This document shows, one piece after another, positions 7,792 to 15,806 of a DNA stretch of 64,000 nucleotides. The stretch comes from Nitrospira sp. SG-bin2 (GTDB lineage Bacteria > Nitrospirota > Nitrospiria > Nitrospirales > Nitrospiraceae). The stretch is taken from contig LVWT01000016.1 of the NCBI GenBank assembly GCA_002083405.1, positions 1 to 64,000 on the forward strand, read 5' to 3'. Below the pieces are notes generated by a model. The model saw only the letters and a list, made by a program, of their open reading frames with translations. It had not been told where the DNA came from and made no database searches. Positions within the stretch are counted from its first letter, which is position 1. Each line of letters starts with the position of its first letter. The position numbers were made by a program, and so were the translations under genes.

Positions 7792-8778
7792 TCACTTGCC
7801 AGCGCAAATCTTTTTTGCTTCCTCCCTGACAGTTCCCAGCAAACTCTCCGGCCGGATTACCCGCACCCCGCTGCCGAAGCTGAGCACCCACCCCACGACT
7901 TCACGGCTGTCTGCTACTGAAAGCGTCATCTTCATACGCCCGCGCGGCAACCGTGTGAGCTGCTGACTTGGATGCCAGATGCGGTCTTTCACCCAGGCAG
8001 CCGTTGCTTTGTCGAACTCCAACTCCACGGTCATCCGAGGCCCGCGCATGACCGTGAGCGAATCTTCGACGAAGGCGTCGAAATCGAAGTGCAGCGGAAT
8101 TTGATAGGGAAAGTCGGTCGGCGTCACGGATTTGATCCGTTCCACCGCGAACAGACGTGGTTCCTTCCGGACGTGACAGTATCCGACAAGATAGAGCCCG
8201 CCGGAGGCGTACCAGAGCCGATAGGGATCGACCTCCCGGCGAGTCATCCGGCCGCGGGACGCGGAATCGTACCGCATTTGTATGCGTGTCTTCTGCGCGA
8301 TGGCCCGGGTCACCCGCTCGACCACCTCACGATGATGCCGGTAGCGCTTATGCGGGCCGAGTCCGACCGAGAAGGTGTGTTCGAGTTGCTGCGCCAGCTC
8401 CAATCCCTGCGGAGACAATGCTGCAGAGGCTTTGCCCAAGGCCGATTGCAGCGACGCGTGCAGTTCCGTCCCTTCCAGCGGCGCAATGAGGCGGCGGCTG
8501 ACCGTCAATGCCATGAGTTCGGTGGGAGACAGGCGAAGCGCCGGGATGTTGCGAAACCCTTCGAGGAGTTTCCATCTCACCTGTCCGTCGATCCGTTCGG
8601 TCAGTACCGGCCAACCGAGCGCTTCAATGGCCGCAAGGTCCCGGCGGAGTGTCCGCGGATGGCGTGTGGCGGCGGGGTCTATCGCGTCGGCGAGTTGCGT
8701 AAGTGTGAGTCCCTGTCGTGAGGCTTCGAGTTTGTTGAGGATGACAAGTTGGCGGATGGCCTGGTCGTTGCGCGGCAT
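7792..8778 (-). CDS. WYL-domain transcriptional regulator
   Basis: This 328-residue protein has an N-terminal DeoR/HTH-type winged helix (LVILNKLEASRQGLTLTQLA, then RTLRRDLAAIEALGW). A WYL ligand-binding domain is centred on DPYRLWYASGGLYLVGYCH, and a WCX-like C-terminal region includes VVGWVLSFGSGVRVI. WYL proteins bind nucleic-acid-derived or nucleotide ligands and often regulate CRISPR or other defence loci. Here the gene lies about 2.3 kb upstream of the cas operon in the same orientation. I place the start at MPRNDQAIRQL (8778). The frame extends to 8883, but that extension resembles no WYL start. Nonamer arrays of the same type lie on both sides of the gene. Confidence 0.85.
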   Translation of the reverse strand: MPRNDQAIRQLVILNKLEASRQGLTLTQLADAIDPAATRHPRTLRRDLAAIEALGWPVLTERIDGQVRWKLLEGFRNIPALRLSPTELMALTVSRRLIAPLEGTELHASLQSALGKASAALSPQGLELAQQLEHTFSVGLGPHKRYRHHREVVERVTRAIAQKTRIQMRYDSASRGRMTRREVDPYRLWYASGGLYLVGYCHVRKEPRLFAVERIKSVTPTDFPYQIPLHFDFDAFVEDSLTVMRGPRMTVELEFDKATAAWVKDRIWHPSQQLTRLPRGRMKMTLSVADSREVVGWVLSFGSGVRVIRPESLLGTVREEAKKICAGK

Positions 8779-8912
8779 CGATGACTTTCGGACAGTCCGA
8801 CAGGGTTGAGCCGTTACATCGAGAGCATTGCGAATTGCTCGACGATTGTCGCGAAGCTTACCCCTTTCCTCCACCGAATTCATCCCCCCATTAGGAAGGG
8901 GAAGGGCGGGAA

Positions 8913-8957
8913 AGGTCTGTCTCGTCTGTTTGGTCTATCTCGTCTATCTGGTGCGTA
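8913..8957 (+). repeat. Nonamer array R4 (same unit as R1 and R2)
   Basis: Five 9-base units run aggtctgtc, tcgtctgtt, tggtctatc, tcgtctatc, tggtgcgta. R4 lies between the tyrS stop and the WYL gene, so the WYL gene is bracketed by R1/R2 and R4 in direct orientation. R2 and R4 share the order TCGTCTGTT then TGGTCT.TC, which makes a common origin likely. Confidence 0.7.
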
Positions 8958-8989
8958 GGAGGCGGGAAACGCGCGAGAGGAGGGCTGCG

Positions 8990-10219
8990 TTATGTCGCTT
9001 TGAATTCGGCGATCGCAAATTTTCTTTTGCCGACCTTCAAGCGCCGCGCCTGATTGGGATCGAAGGCAATGAGCTTGTCCGGATTGGATTCTTTCTCGCC
9101 ATCCACCTCGACTCCGCCTTGAATGATCAGGCGCCTCGCTTCCGCGTTGCTTGAGACCAATCCTGTCTGGGCAATGAGCTTGATCAGCTTGATACTCCCT
9201 GTTCCCGACGCTCCCGTCTCCTGCATATCGCCGGCCGTCAAGATCAGATGTTTGTCCGGCTGATCGGGGAATTCCTGTTTCTGGAACTTCTGTTGAAACT
9301 CGGCTCGTGCCTCTCTGCCTACCTCCCCGCCGTGATACCGTCCGACGAGCAGCTCGGCCAATGCCTGCTTGGCTTCCATCGGGTGCAGCGCCTTGACGCG
9401 GCCGAGGTCTTCCGTGGTGAGCAACTCATAGTAACGATGCATGAGCACGTCGCTGATTGACATCACTTTGCCAAACATGTCGCCGGGCTTGTCTTCCAAC
9501 GCAATGTAGTTGCCCACGCTCTTGCTCATCTTCTTGACACCGTCGGTCCCCTCCAGCAACGGCATCGTGATCACAACCTGAGGTTCCTGCCCATAGTCGC
9601 GCTGAAGTTCCCGCCCGACTAACAGGTTGAACTTCTGATCCGTCCCGCCCAATTCGACATCCGCCTTCAGCGCCACGGAATCGTACCCCTGCACCAGCGG
9701 ATAGAGAAACTCGTGGACACTGATCGGCTTCTGCTCATGGTACCGCTTCTGAAAATCGTCCCGTTCCATCATCCTGGCCACGCGATAATGCGCGGCCAGT
9801 TCGATCAATCCACCCGCCGTCATCGGCCCCATCCAGCGGCTATTGAATTCGATGAGCGTCTTCTCCGGATCCAGGATTTTAAAGATCTGCCGCTGATAGG
9901 TCTTGGCATTCTCCCGCACCTGTTCAGTTGTGAGCGACTTGCGCGTTTCGGACACACCCGTCGGATCGCCGATCATGCCGGTAAAGTCGCCGATCAAGAA
10001 GAGGACCTGATGCCCAAGATCCTGGAAATGTTTCAGCTTGTGGATCAGTACGGTATGTCCCAGATGAAGATCAGGCGCCGTCGGGTCGAAGCCCGCCTTG
10101 ATCCGCAGGGGCCGATGTTCTTTCATGGCACGCGTGAGCTTGGCTTCCAACTCGATCGGGTGGATCACTTCAACGGCGCCACGCAGAATGAGATCCAACT
10201 GCTGCTTCACATCCATCAT
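8990..10219 (-). CDS. tyrS: Tyrosyl-tRNA synthetase
   Basis: This 409-residue class I enzyme charges tRNA-Tyr. The HIGH-type motif is HLGH at residues 52-55 (DPTAPDLHLGHTVLI). The KMSKS motif is KKMSKSVGNYI near residue 230. A C-terminal S4 RNA-binding domain includes GLVSSNAEARRLIIQGGV. Sequence style and length fit the TyrZ-like branch. The tandem start ATGATG overlaps the comEA stop (TGA at 10216-10218), so translation of the two is likely coupled. It is the last gene of the comEA-tyrS pair. Confidence 0.96.
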   Translation of the reverse strand: MMDVKQQLDLILRGAVEVIHPIELEAKLTRAMKEHRPLRIKAGFDPTAPDLHLGHTVLIHKLKHFQDLGHQVLFLIGDFTGMIGDPTGVSETRKSLTTEQVRENAKTYQRQIFKILDPEKTLIEFNSRWMGPMTAGGLIELAAHYRVARMMERDDFQKRYHEQKPISVHEFLYPLVQGYDSVALKADVELGGTDQKFNLLVGRELQRDYGQEPQVVITMPLLEGTDGVKKMSKSVGNYIALEDKPGDMFGKVMSISDVLMHRYYELLTTEDLGRVKALHPMEAKQALAELLVGRYHGGEVGREARAEFQQKFQKQEFPDQPDKHLILTAGDMQETGASGTGSIKLIKLIAQTGLVSSNAEARRLIIQGGVEVDGEKESNPDKLIAFDPNQARRLKVGKRKFAIAEFKAT

Positions 10220-10704
10220 AACGGTCGCTTCTCCGGATTGTTCTCCGTCTCTGCCGCAGCCACGGTCACCAGCGGCTTGAGACGGTCAAATTTCTTTGCG
10301 CCGATTCCGGCTACCTCACGCAAGTCTTCCACCGTCCGAAATCGCCCTACTGACTTTCGATAGGCAATCATCCGTTCAGCGAGCACCGTTCCGATGCCCG
10401 GCAACGATTCCAATTCTTTTGCGGTGGCTCTATTAAGATCCACGACATGGCGCGGCGCCGCCACGTTGGCACGACTCGCACCCTGATGTACGACTGATTG
10501 CCCGATGGTCGACTTCTGATGAGACCGATCAGGCAGACCCGGTTCAGATTCGAATGTGACGGGAGCCTGCACGGGAACGGCCGTCGAGTCGTCCGGAGCC
10601 GCCACATGCTCCATGGACGTATCGGGAGTCTGCCACCCGATCCAAAAGACAACTCCTATTGTCCCAGCCAACATGCCGAACTTCAACAGGAGGGATCGAA
10701 TCAT
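10216..10704 (-). CDS. comEA: ComEA-like helix-hairpin-helix DNA-binding protein
   Basis: This 162-residue protein has a single N-terminal membrane anchor (LLLKFGMLAGTIGVVFWIGW) and a disordered periplasmic spacer. The C-terminal tandem helix-hairpin-helix domain (DLNRATAKELESLPGIGTVL, then VEDLREVAGIGAKKFDRLK) is the ComEA signature. ComEA binds incoming double-stranded DNA and delivers it to the ComEC channel, which is also encoded in this block. It overlaps lpdA and tyrS by 4 bases at either end. A role in transformation is inferred from the family; some HhH proteins of this type serve other purposes. Confidence 0.85.
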   Translation of the reverse strand: MIRSLLLKFGMLAGTIGVVFWIGWQTPDTSMEHVAAPDDSTAVPVQAPVTFESEPGLPDRSHQKSTIGQSVVHQGASRANVAAPRHVVDLNRATAKELESLPGIGTVLAERMIAYRKSVGRFRTVEDLREVAGIGAKKFDRLKPLVTVAAAETENNPEKRPL

Positions 10705-12134
10705 GCTCCCGCCTTTTTTCTGACTTGATGAATCGCGGCGCCTTCGACATCTTCCAGCGCCTCCAACAGGCCCTCGGCCAACGTGGGATGGGCATGAATC
10801 ATACCGGCGGCTTGTGAGGCTGTCATCCCCATCTGCATCGCCAGCGCCGCTTCATGAATCAGATCAGCCGCATGAGCCCCGACAATATGCGCGCCCAGAA
10901 TCTTGTCGGTTGCCGTATCGGCAATTACTTTGAAAAATCCTGTGATATCCCCCGTCGCTTGCGCCTTTCCAAGCGCGGCGTATCGGAACCGGCCGACTTT
11001 CACGCCGTGATCGGGGTTCGCCCCTGTTGCCTGAACACGATCCCGAGCCTGTTGTTCAGTCAACCCGACACGGCCGACTTCGGGCAGCGTGAAGATGCCG
11101 GCGGGAATCACATCGTAGTTGATACGTATCGTATGGCCAAGGATATTCTCGACCGCGACCTTTCCCTGAGCCGACGCCACATGTGCCAGCATACTCTTGC
11201 CGACAACATCACCGATGGCATAGACGCCTGGAACATTCGTCTCCATTCGCTCATCGACGAGCACTTCGCCGCGTCTGCCCAGCGCCACACTCACACGATC
11301 CAGGCCGATACCCTGCGACTGAAAACCCCGTCCGATGGAAATGAGCAAGACATCGGCTTCAACCGTGGTCTCGTCCGCCAACGATATAACCAGCGCATCA
11401 ACGGTGTGATCGACCCGCTTGATCGTAGTGCCGGTCTTCACCTCAACCGACCGCTTTTTTAGTTCTCGCTCCATGAGCGCTGACACATCCCCGTCTTCCA
11501 ACGGAAGGACCTTCGGTTGCAACTCAACCATGGTCACGACGGTCCCCAGTCCACTGAAATAGGTCGCACATTCGCAGCCTTCGACGCCGCCACCCAGAAT
11601 CACCATCCGTTTGGGAATGACCTCCAGATCCAACGCTTCTTTGCTGGTGATGATCCGCTTCCCGTCGATCGGAAACTGCGCCGGCTGCGGCCAGGATGAG
11701 CCGGTCGCAATAATGAGGGCATCAGCCTCCACGTTCTGTTGCTTACCCTCCGGTCTGGCCACCGTGATCGTCCTGGCACCCGATAACTCTCCTCTGCCTT
11801 CCACGACATCAATGTTCCAGGCCTTGAACAATGTGGCAATCCCCTTGACCAATCCAGCCACAACTTTGTTCTTCCGGGCCACCATGCGAGCCAAGTCATA
11901 TCGAGCAGGCCCCGCCAGCACTAAGCCGAGGTCTTCCGCTTTCTTGAGCTTCTCACCGAGTTCGATGACGGAGAGGAGCGTTTTGCTGGGAATACAGCCC
12001 CAGTTGAGGCAAACCCCGCCGAGTGCCTGCCGCTCGACGACCGTCACACGAGCGCCAAGTTGCGCCGCGCGGATCGCCGCGACATAGCCGCCCGGTCCGG
12101 CGCCGAGGATTGCAATGTGTGTTGGGACTGACAT
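10701..12134 (-). CDS. lpdA: Dihydrolipoyl dehydrogenase (E3)
   Basis: This 477-residue flavoprotein reoxidises dihydrolipoyl groups of 2-oxoacid dehydrogenases or the glycine cleavage H protein, using NAD. The FAD-binding GAGPGGYVAA is at residues 11-20. The redox disulphide is C42-x4-C47 in GGVCLNWGCIPSKT. An NAD-binding ILGGGVEGCE lies mid-protein, and the C-terminal catalytic His-Glu pair is in HAHPTLAE. It is encoded 86 bases downstream of gcvH and starts the lpdA-comEA-tyrS overlap chain. The 2-oxoacid dehydrogenase it serves is not in this window. Confidence 0.96.
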   Translation of the reverse strand: MSVPTHIAILGAGPGGYVAAIRAAQLGARVTVVERQALGGVCLNWGCIPSKTLLSVIELGEKLKKAEDLGLVLAGPARYDLARMVARKNKVVAGLVKGIATLFKAWNIDVVEGRGELSGARTITVARPEGKQQNVEADALIIATGSSWPQPAQFPIDGKRIITSKEALDLEVIPKRMVILGGGVEGCECATYFSGLGTVVTMVELQPKVLPLEDGDVSALMERELKKRSVEVKTGTTIKRVDHTVDALVISLADETTVEADVLLISIGRGFQSQGIGLDRVSVALGRRGEVLVDERMETNVPGVYAIGDVVGKSMLAHVASAQGKVAVENILGHTIRINYDVIPAGIFTLPEVGRVGLTEQQARDRVQATGANPDHGVKVGRFRYAALGKAQATGDITGFFKVIADTATDKILGAHIVGAHAADLIHEAALAMQMGMTASQAAGMIHAHPTLAEGLLEALEDVEGAAIHQVRKKAGA

Positions 12135-12220
12135 CGTGGATAGCGATTTAGACTGACGTCATGCACGCGCGCGATGGCGCACCCGTCAACCGTGGCCTCA
12201 GCTGACACCCGCACTCTTCA

Positions 12221-12607
12221 TCAATGCTTCTGGCTGGCAAGGAACGCGTCGTACTGGGCCGCAGTCATCAGTTGCTCAACTTCTGAGGGAACGGCAAGGT
12301 CGATGACCGCAATCCATCCCTTTCCGTAGGGATCTGAATTCACGATTTCAGGATGGTCTTTGAGATCGGCATTGATCTTGGCAACGGTTCCACTGACCGG
12401 CGTGTAGATGGTAGATGTCGTCTTGGTCGATTCCACTTCGCCGATCTGCTGCCCGACCTTGACCGAAGCCCCGACCTTGGGAAGATCCAGGAACACAATG
12501 TCGCCCAAGGCGTCCTGCGCAAAGTGGCTGATGCCCACCGTCGCCTGATTGCCGTTGAGGCGAACCCATTCATGTTCCTTGTGATACCGCAAATCTGATG
12601 GAGTCAT
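12221..12607 (-). CDS. gcvH: Glycine cleavage system H protein (lipoyl carrier)
   Basis: This 128-residue lipoyl protein carries the aminomethyl intermediate of glycine cleavage or acts as a lipoate-relay protein. The start MTPSDLRYHKEHEWV at 12607 follows an AAGGGGCAGG site; the upstream in-frame extension does not resemble the family. The lipoylation lysine is K62 in GEVESTKTTSTIY, where the usual residue before Lys is Val. The conserved GISHFAQDALGDIVFLDLP is present. No gcvP or gcvT is nearby, so whether it serves glycine cleavage or lipoate transfer cannot be told here. Confidence 0.93.
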   Translation of the reverse strand: MTPSDLRYHKEHEWVRLNGNQATVGISHFAQDALGDIVFLDLPKVGASVKVGQQIGEVESTKTTSTIYTPVSGTVAKINADLKDHPEIVNSDPYGKGWIAVIDLAVPSEVEQLMTAAQYDAFLASQKH

Positions 12608-12749
12608 GCGCCTGCCCCTTATGAAATAATCCGATGGAACTGATGACCAGGCACGAGCCGCGAGCGCTCGCACCGTTTCAGCCGGCCCCTCAGCTCTTCA
12701 CCTGGCACGTCAATGTTTCCGGGATCGTAGTGGGGCTCGCGGGGTTTTG

Positions 12750-14165
12750 TCAAGGAATGGTCTGACCTGATTCGGCGTGAATAAGTCTATTCCAGCGACC
12801 AAATATGGCACGATCGGCGATCGACTGATTGAACTCCTCCATCGCAAGAGGACGGGTTGACGTCTTTACGGAAAGTCCGATCCAAACCCGATCCGGTCCT
12901 CCCAACTGACGGCTAAGTTTTTCCAAAGCCGCCTCCCCTTCGATCCCCTCATGACGCACAACCAACGAACCGCCGGTATTCAACGACAGCTCGGCCACAT
13001 CTTCCCCAAACTGCTGAAGCCCCTGAAGTGGCATCGCCAGCGAGGATTGACGCACTTCTATCGACAGAGTCGCGGCCGGGTTCCGCTCTCGCAGCGCTTT
13101 GTGAAGACGCACGGTCCATTGTGTATAGCTCCTCGCCTTCCAGCCGACCCATCGCCAGTAGGTTGCGGACTGTCCTTGCTCCGTGATGTCAGTCGAAGCC
13201 ATGCTCCCGAATATCTCTTCCAGCGTACCATTGAGTCCAAACGATGCGGCAAACAATCGGCGGGATTCGTCGGAGAACTCCTCCGCAAATCCTGCCGTCG
13301 ATCGCGCCGCGAGCACCACCCCGTCGCATCCCGCGCGAGCCAGCCTCCGAACCGTCTCTTCAAGATACGCCTGATAGCCGGGATGCGCGACGTCCACACT
13401 CGATCGTGAGGCGTCGTCAGGCCGAGCGGCCTGTCTGGTTGCAGCCATCCATTCCGGTCTGACATCCAGGCCGGAGCCATCATGAAGATCCAACACCACC
13501 CATAGGAAAAGACCGAGGCGGTGCGTCTCAGCCGCCACCGACCGTACCGTCTCCACGTTGAATGCTTGAATGCCGGACTTCGGCGTCTGAGCAGGCGCAA
13601 TCGCCAGTACCGTCACACCCGCTTGCGCCAGTTCCTGAAGCCACGGCACAAGTCCGGTGATCGACGGCAGTTGATCAACCGTCACACTCAAGGCGAGCTG
13701 CATGGCGTCCCCATGATGTCCGTCGGGGCGCGGGCGACGCAGGTCATCCAGACGACGAAGCGCATAGCCTTCATAGAGCGCCCCATCCGCTTGTTGTGTT
13801 ACCGATTTCACTGCCAGCAGGCGGTACTGTGTCATCGCGCTTCGGTAATCTCCAAGCCGTTCATAGGCGCGGCCTAACCACCACCGCGCCTCCGCCAAAC
13901 GAGGTGAATCCTTCGCATCATCGATAAATCGGTTAAAAAACAGCGCGGCAGCCGGATATCGCTCCTGTACGAACGCCCGATGGGCTTCCTGGAGCAACCG
14001 CACCTGCGCGTCGTACGCCGGATTGGTGTGTGTCACACGGTTTGATGGTGGAATCGAGGGAGGCCGGCTGGCCAGCGGCGCACAACCAGACACAAGACAG
14101 AGGGAGAGCGCGAGCGCACTCCCTCTGCTTCGAAATAGGTGGAATGTACAGGGCAAGGGACTCAT
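12750..14165 (-). CDS. Lipoprotein with TPR-like N-terminus and TIM-barrel glycoside-hydrolase-like domain
   Basis: This 471-residue protein starts at ATG 14165; upstream codons in frame would run into ndk. A signal peptide ends in the lipobox LVSGC, so it is probably a lipoprotein. Residues about 45-120 read like TPR helices (RYPAAALFFNRFIDDAKDS, then EARWWLGRAYERLGDY). The rest resembles a family-10/PgaB-type glycoside-hydrolase-like barrel: LVPWLQELAQAGVTVLAI, then HRLGLFLWVVLDLHDG, then LARAGCDGVVLAAR. Catalytic acids cannot be assigned with confidence. A role in envelope or polysaccharide metabolism is inference only. It lies 19 bases after ndk. Confidence 0.6.
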   Translation of the reverse strand: MSPLPCTFHLFRSRGSALALSLCLVSGCAPLASRPPSIPPSNRVTHTNPAYDAQVRLLQEAHRAFVQERYPAAALFFNRFIDDAKDSPRLAEARWWLGRAYERLGDYRSAMTQYRLLAVKSVTQQADGALYEGYALRRLDDLRRPRPDGHHGDAMQLALSVTVDQLPSITGLVPWLQELAQAGVTVLAIAPAQTPKSGIQAFNVETVRSVAAETHRLGLFLWVVLDLHDGSGLDVRPEWMAATRQAARPDDASRSSVDVAHPGYQAYLEETVRRLARAGCDGVVLAARSTAGFAEEFSDESRRLFAASFGLNGTLEEIFGSMASTDITEQGQSATYWRWVGWKARSYTQWTVRLHKALRERNPAATLSIEVRQSSLAMPLQGLQQFGEDVAELSLNTGGSLVVRHEGIEGEAALEKLSRQLGGPDRVWIGLSVKTSTRPLAMEEFNQSIADRAIFGRWNRLIHAESGQTIP

Positions 14166-14184
14166 CGCCCCCAAAGACACGTGA

Positions 14185-14604
14185 CTACCCGAAGATCTCC
14201 ATGCCGGAGAAAAAGTAGCCGATCTCGAAGGCTGCCGTTTCGGGAGAATCCGAGCCGTGGACTGCATTGAACTCGATATTGGCGCCGTGTGCTTTTCGAA
14301 TCGTGCCGGCATCGGCTTTGGCAGGATCGGTCGCGCCCATCAGCTCCCGATTTTTCTTAATCGCATTCTCGCCCTGGAGAACCAGCACGACAGCCGGCCC
14401 GGAGGACATGAAGGTGCAGAGGCTGCCGAAGAACGGCCTCGCCTTATGAACGGCATAGAAGCCCTCTGCCACAGGCATGGACATCTGCATCAGCTTCATC
14501 GCCACTAGCTTCAGTCCCGCCTTCTCATAACGGTTAAGGATATCTCCGACGGCATTCTTCTTGACCGCATCCGGCTTGATAATTGCGAGCGTTCGTTCAC
14601 TCAT
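14185..14604 (-). CDS. ndk: Nucleoside diphosphate kinase
   Basis: This 139-residue enzyme transfers the gamma phosphate between nucleoside triphosphates and diphosphates through a phosphohistidine. The opening TLAIIKPDAVKKN and the active-site His116 in EFNAVHGSDS are plain, and its length is standard. It lies between mtnA upstream and the lipoprotein gene downstream on the same strand. The start at 14604 matches the family N-terminus (MSERTLAIIKPD). Confidence 0.97.
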   Translation of the reverse strand: MSERTLAIIKPDAVKKNAVGDILNRYEKAGLKLVAMKLMQMSMPVAEGFYAVHKARPFFGSLCTFMSSGPAVVLVLQGENAIKKNRELMGATDPAKADAGTIRKAHGANIEFNAVHGSDSPETAAFEIGYFFSGMEIFG

Positions 14605-14699
14605 CGCTTAAACTCTTCCTCCAATCTAATAATGGAACAATACGAACAATTTCAACGCATTATAAGGATGCCATCTTCGAGATGCAAGGGAAGACATGG

Positions 14700-15731
14700 C
14701 TAGGAGGAAAACTGACGTGCGAGGTCTTGAGGCTTGAAGACCCCCCGCTCAGTGATGATGCCGGTGATCAATTCGGCCGGTGTGACGTCAAAAGCAGGGT
14801 TGTAGACCGTGACGCCGTCAGGTGCGACAGGATGGCTGCCATGAATGCTCGTCACTTCCAACGGATTCCGTTGCTCGATCGGGATATCGGCGCCCGATTG
14901 TGTCTTCAAGTCGATGGTCGAATAGGGTGCTGCCACGTAAAAGGGAATGCCATGCGCCTTCGCCAGCACCGCCACCGAATAGGTGCCGATCTTGTTGGCC
15001 ACATCTCCGTTCGCTGCAATCCGATCGGCGCCCACCACACAGAGGTGAATCTTCCCCTGGCGCATGAGCGCCCCGGCCATATTATCTGTGATGAGGGTGA
15101 CGGGAATCTTGTCCTGCATCAGTTCCCAGGCCGTAAGTCGAGCACCTTGAAGAACAGGACGAGTTTCATCTGCTATCACATTGATTTTCTTGCCTTGATC
15201 AAACGCAGCACGAATGACCCCAAGGGCTGTCCCATAACCTGCCGTTGCAAGCGCACCTGCATTACAGTGCGTCAGTACCGTCTGTCCGTCCTTGATCAAT
15301 TCCGCTCCGTGCCGTCCCATCGCCCGACATAGCCCAATATCCTCATCAAGAATAGCCTGAGCTTCCACGATCAAGGCTTGTTTGATCCACGGGATCGGCT
15401 GGCTCTGCAATGAATCAAGCTTCTGCTTCATCCGCTCGATTGCCCAAAAGAGATTGACGGCGGTCGGTCGCGTAGCCGCAAGTTGATCGCAGATAGTACG
15501 GACGGTTCTGGAGAAGCTCGGGTACTCTGTCTCGTTGACAGATTGCGCGCCCAAGGCGATACCCAGCGCTGCCGTCACGCCGATTGCAGGCGCCCCCCGT
15601 ACTTTCAATTCTCGAATCGCGTCGGCAACCTCACGATAGTCGCGGCAGTCGAGAAATTCGACGGCGCCCGGAAGCCGGCTTTGATCCAAGAGACGGACTG
15701 TGCCGTCCCGCCATTCAATCGTGGGAACCAT
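14700..15731 (-). CDS. mtnA: Methylthioribose-1-phosphate isomerase
   Basis: This 343-residue enzyme converts methylthioribose-1-phosphate to the ribulose form in methionine salvage. Key features are VRGAPAIGVTAALG near the N-terminus, the catalytic Cys in LTHCNAGALATAGYG, and the catalytic Asp in VVGADRIAANGDVANKIGT. I prefer the start MVPTIEWRDG at 15731; two further Met codons at 15788 and 15797 would add residues unlike the family. No other methionine-salvage gene is near. In some bacteria this family acts on other 5-deoxyribose phosphates as well. Confidence 0.93.
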   Translation of the reverse strand: MVPTIEWRDGTVRLLDQSRLPGAVEFLDCRDYREVADAIRELKVRGAPAIGVTAALGIALGAQSVNETEYPSFSRTVRTICDQLAATRPTAVNLFWAIERMKQKLDSLQSQPIPWIKQALIVEAQAILDEDIGLCRAMGRHGAELIKDGQTVLTHCNAGALATAGYGTALGVIRAAFDQGKKINVIADETRPVLQGARLTAWELMQDKIPVTLITDNMAGALMRQGKIHLCVVGADRIAANGDVANKIGTYSVAVLAKAHGIPFYVAAPYSTIDLKTQSGADIPIEQRNPLEVTSIHGSHPVAPDGVTVYNPAFDVTPAELITGIITERGVFKPQDLARQFSS

Positions 15732-15806
15732 GGGGAATCTTCTAGCGGGAATAGCGGAGGAGTGCAAGCTCTTCTTGATCGTCGCCATGGAGAACACACG
15801 ACCTGT

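Noticed and set aside
7129..7920. Long plus-strand open frame of 263 codons
   Set aside because: It runs antisense to the 12-residue-repeat gene and the WYL 3' end and passes through the nonamer arrays as a Trp-rich nonsense peptide. It has no ribosome site or family similarity.
7573..8957. Possible CRISPR array in the nonamer repeats
   Set aside because: Units are 9 bases, contiguous and degenerate, without spacers or a 30-36-base repeat. Type I-C repeats look different.
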